Source: an uncultured Collinsella sp.
GTDB lineage: Bacteria > Actinomycetota > Coriobacteriia > Coriobacteriales > Coriobacteriaceae
Direction: 5' to 3'
Length of the DNA: 7,659 bases
Assembly: GCA_937934355.1 (NCBI GenBank)
Contig: CALGZY010000120.1
Location: 1-7,659, forward strand
Shown: positions 6,367 through 7,659 of the stretch, piece by piece
Numbering within the stretch: position 1 is the stretch's first letter
Layout: every line of letters starts with the position of its first letter
Made by a program: the position numbers and the translations under genes
Notes under the pieces: model-generated
What the model saw: the letters and a program-made list of their open reading frames with translations, nothing else
What the model was told of the DNA's origin: nothing
Databases searched by the model: none

Positions 6367-6369
6367 CGC

Positions 6370-6585
6370 CATAACGAGGCTCAACTCGGCATGCCCGTCG
6401 AGCTCTGCGCTGCACTGGGCTACGCAGCCGTCTTTGGCAGCGCCACCAATACGCTGCTCGCACCCATCCTTATTGGCTGCGAAGTCTTCGGCTTTGGTAA
6501 CTTGCCGATGTTCATTATTGTCTGCGTTGTGGCTTACCTGTTCAACATGGATAAGTCCATCTACGCCCCGCAGGAGCGGGCGTAG
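6370..6585 (+). pseudogene. ClC-type chloride channel, C-terminal fragment
   Basis: In a frame different from the Abi_2 piece, the last 71 codons of a ClC-family chloride channel/transporter are legible. They begin about HNEAQLGMPVELCAALGY, pass through VFGSATNTLLAPILIG, which I recognise from prokaryotic ClC tails, and end with a hydrophobic helix (LPMFIIVCVVAYLF) and APQERA before TAG at 6583-6585. A complete ClC protein has about 400 or more residues, so some 80% or more is missing. There is no start signal, and the first recognisable codon follows the last Abi_2 codon by only about 5 bases. It is a remnant. An initiation at the ATG 6391 would give a 64-residue membrane peptide of doubtful meaning. 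Confidence 0.75.
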
Positions 6586-6587
6586 AT
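6559..6587 (+). terminator. GC-rich hairpin over the ClC stop codon
   Basis: Positions 6559-6571 and 6576-6587 are reverse complements apart from one bulged base, with loop AGGA. The strong stem contains the TAG stop. No U-run follows, so it may act as an RNA 3'-end stabiliser or a weak terminator rather than a classic intrinsic one. Confidence 0.4.
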
Positions 6588-6612
6588 CGATGTCCAGGCA
6601 GGTGGTCTCAGC

Positions 6613-6771
6613 CGGAAACGGTGTCCCACTCTGAGGCTGTATTCCGGGACACGGTTTCCGCTTGGAACGCCATTCGGAAAGCGCATCCCGCTTTAAAACG
6701 GAATTCCGGGACGTAGTTTCCGTCTGAGCCTCCATTCGGAAAGCATGTCCCGTTCTTTCACGGCATCTTGG
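6613..6771. repeat. 62-bp-period tandem repeat of stem-loop units
   Basis: The motif CGGAAA...TCCC starts at 6613, 6675 and 6737, exactly 62 bp apart. The partner arm GGGAC...TTTCCG recurs at 6646 and 6708, also 62 bp apart. Each complete unit is a stem-loop. The first pairs 6613-6627 with 6646-6660 at 14 of 15 positions; the second pairs 6675-6690 with 6707-6722 with a few internal mismatches. The third unit keeps a good left arm (6737-6752) but decays afterwards. The array lies between the ClC remnant and the convergent alkyltransferase gene, which suits a REP-like or bidirectional-terminator element. It does not look coding. Confidence 0.7.
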
Positions 6772-6791
6772 CTATGCAAAGTGTTCGGGCA

Positions 6792-7370
6792 CTACTCTTC
6801 GTAGGCGCCCTCAAGCCGAAGCAGCCACTCCTTGCGGTCGAGCCCACCGGCATATCCGTTGAGCGAACCGTCTGCCGCGACCACGCGATGGCACGGCACA
6901 ATAATCGAAATGGGATTACGCGCGACCGCGGCCCCCACGGCACGGGGAGACACAACGGGCGCCTCGTTTCCCGGTACACGATGTCGAGCCGCAACACGCT
7001 GGGCGATCTCGCCATACGTGGCAACCTCGCCGCGCGGAATGGAAAGCAGCTCGTACCAAACTTCACGCTGAAACGCCGTACCGATCATATGCAACGGCGG
7101 CGTAAACCGAGGTTCCTGCCCTGCAAAATAAGCATTCAGCCAAGCCCAGGAACGCTCAAGCACCGAAGACGCCGCACCATTTGCAGGACTCACCGACGAC
7201 ATGCCGCCAGCACCAGAAACTGCATCGGCGCCTTCAACATGTTCAGGATCTTCTTTGAGAAGCGTGGAGCCAAAATGCTCCTGTCCCTCAAACCAAAGCC
7301 CCGTCAGACCGCGGCCATCAGCGGCAAGCAAGATTTCGCCCAAAGGCGAAGCAAACGTCGTCGTGACCAC
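6792..7370 (-). CDS. ogt: Methylated-DNA--[protein]-cysteine S-methyltransferase (O6-alkylguanine-DNA alkyltransferase)
   Basis: This suicide DNA-repair protein removes O6-alkyl groups from guanine by transferring them to its own cysteine. The active site is IIVPCHRVV at 157-164 with acceptor Cys160. The upstream segment (FQREVWYELLSIPRGEVATYGEIAQRV, 100-126) carries the DNA-binding helices, and the family's substrate-pocket Tyr and Asn are likely Y119 and N152. GYAGGLDRKEWLL (172-184) is the usual tail. It starts with GTG at 7370-7368; AAAGGAG (7383-7377) ends 6 bases upstream. Two stretches are longer than in compact family members: a Gly/Ser/Ala-rich linker at about 41-69, and RHRVPGNEAPVV (129-140) before SPRAVG. 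At 192 residues it is a little over the usual 160-180. There is no Ada AraC-type domain. No LexA box is seen upstream. Confidence 0.93.
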   Translation of the reverse strand: MVTTTFASPLGEILLAADGRGLTGLWFEGQEHFGSTLLKEDPEHVEGADAVSGAGGMSSVSPANGAASSVLERSWAWLNAYFAGQEPRFTPPLHMIGTAFQREVWYELLSIPRGEVATYGEIAQRVAARHRVPGNEAPVVSPRAVGAAVARNPISIIVPCHRVVAADGSLNGYAGGLDRKEWLLRLEGAYEE

Positions 7371-7397
7371 CAGCGGCTCCTTTCAAAACTCCGCACC

Positions 7398-7428
7398 ATA
7401 ATACCGCGAATTGTGTAGACAACTTCAA
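7398..7428 (-). promoter_or_regulatory. Possible promoter of the alkyltransferase gene
   Basis: On the minus strand, TATTAT (7403-7398) is a good -10. TTGAAG (7428-7423) is the best -35 but gives a long 19-bp spacer. TTGTGTAGACAA (7411-7422), a 4+4-bp inverted repeat, lies between them and could be an operator. Support is moderate at best. Confidence 0.35.
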
Positions 7429-7430
7429 TC

Positions 7431-7592
7431 GACCCCAAAGTTACCTAAGGCAGCAGGCGCACAGCGCCGAGGCCGCCGCCGGGACCAGGGCCCGCAGCGG
7501 CCACGCGCCCTCACATCAGCCCAGTGGCCCCAACCAACAACGGCCCCATCGCTGGCCGCTCGCAGCCGAGTCACCGCAGGCGGGGGCCGGGC
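7431..7592. other. GC-rich, hairpin-dense spacer upstream of the alkyltransferase gene
   Basis: No coding frame with family resemblance is visible. There are several stems: GGCGC-aca-GCGCC (7456-7468); GGCCGC/GCGGCC (7471-7476, 7497-7502), enclosing CGGG/CCCG (7480-7483, 7491-7494); and CGGCCCC/GGGGCCG (7541-7547, 7583-7589), enclosing CTCG/CGAG (7559-7562, 7567-7570). On the minus strand the last stem follows the stop at 7593 and is trailed by TTGTTGGTT, so it may be the terminator of the gene at the right edge. The plus strand is conspicuously C-rich. Confidence 0.4.
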
Positions 7593-7659
7593 TTAGTTTT
7601 CAGAACACTCCGCACTGATATCTTCTGTATTGAAGACGTCGATGGCGCATCCATATACC
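7593..7659 (-). CDS. Possible C-terminal end of an unidentified protein
   Basis: A minus-strand frame enters from the right edge and runs 21 codons to TAA (7595-7593), ending VYGCAIDVFNTEDISAECSEN. The other minus frame stops at a similar place, so openness alone proves little. In favour of coding are the natural codon mix and the GC-rich hairpin right after the stop. The family is not recognisable. Confidence 0.3.
   Translation of the reverse strand, partial: VYGCAIDVFNTEDISAECSEN

Noticed and set aside
6367..6634. C-terminal 89 codons of the frame that starts with Abi_2
   Set aside because: Ser/Arg/Pro-rich text without Abi_2 resemblance; the same DNA read in another frame gives a clean ClC tail, so this is out-of-frame readthrough and not a new domain.
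6355..6735. 126-codon minus-strand open frame across the ClC remnant and the repeats
   Set aside because: Its apparent protein repeats (KRxxxS...) come from the 62-bp noncoding repeats, and it is antisense to the ClC tail.
6613..6760. CRISPR array
   Set aside because: The regular 62-bp spacing raised the idea, but the units are similar across their whole length, including the supposed spacers' edges, there are under three units, and no cas genes are present.
6768..7418. 216-codon plus-strand open frame opposite the alkyltransferase
   Set aside because: It lies entirely opposite a protein with an intact PCHRV active site; Arg-rich shadow.

Overview
The window reads like chromosomal DNA of a Coriobacteriia-type actinobacterium, most likely a gut Collinsella relative. 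This is an inference from the fairly high GC, the style of the FtsX-type ABC operon, the chloride-channel tail and the structured intergenic repeats; no rRNA or housekeeping marker is present to prove it. Most of the window is vertically inherited-looking chromosome, with a short eroded accessory patch at about 5.9-6.8 kb.

Layout, left to right. A minus-strand gene running off the left edge (1-818) encodes an XRE-type DNA-binding domain joined to a short repeat domain and a membrane anchor. A 639-bp gene-free stretch (819-1457) follows. It holds two short palindromes near the XRE promoter region, a perfect 24-bp inverted repeat (1005-1069) and a larger inverted-repeat element of about 250 bp (1100-1350) with nested hairpins. 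Next comes a two-gene minus-strand ABC operon: ATPase (4229-4930) and a 921-residue FtsX/MacB-type permease (1458-4223), separated by 5 bp. Divergent from it, on the plus strand, is a GyrI-like small-molecule-binding protein (5202-5840). It belongs to the type that includes cyclopropanoid-genotoxin hydrolases, and it has a near-perfect actinobacterial LexA/SOS box in its promoter.

Downstream is a relic region. An N-terminal piece of an Abi_2 (AbiD/AbiF) abortive-infection gene (6011 to about 6364) keeps a promoter-like leader. Two interlocking stems there form an H-type pseudoknot geometry, with a U-run after the first stem and the ribosome-binding site inside the second. The Abi_2 reading breaks off abruptly and within a few bases becomes the last 71 codons of a ClC chloride channel in another frame (about 6370-6585). 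Two unrelated truncated genes are therefore joined. They are followed by a 62-bp-period tandem repeat with stem-loop units (6613 to about 6771).

The right end carries a minus-strand O6-alkylguanine-DNA alkyltransferase (6792-7370), a GC-rich hairpin-dense spacer (7431-7592) and perhaps the last 21 codons of another minus-strand gene (7593-7659).

Together, the SOS-boxed GyrI-like gene and the alkyltransferase suggest two nearby answers to DNA alkylation, though they do not form an operon. The most interesting signals are the LexA box on a putative genotoxin hydrolase and the structured leader of the broken Abi_2 gene, which resembles an RNA antitoxin or attenuator arrangement.
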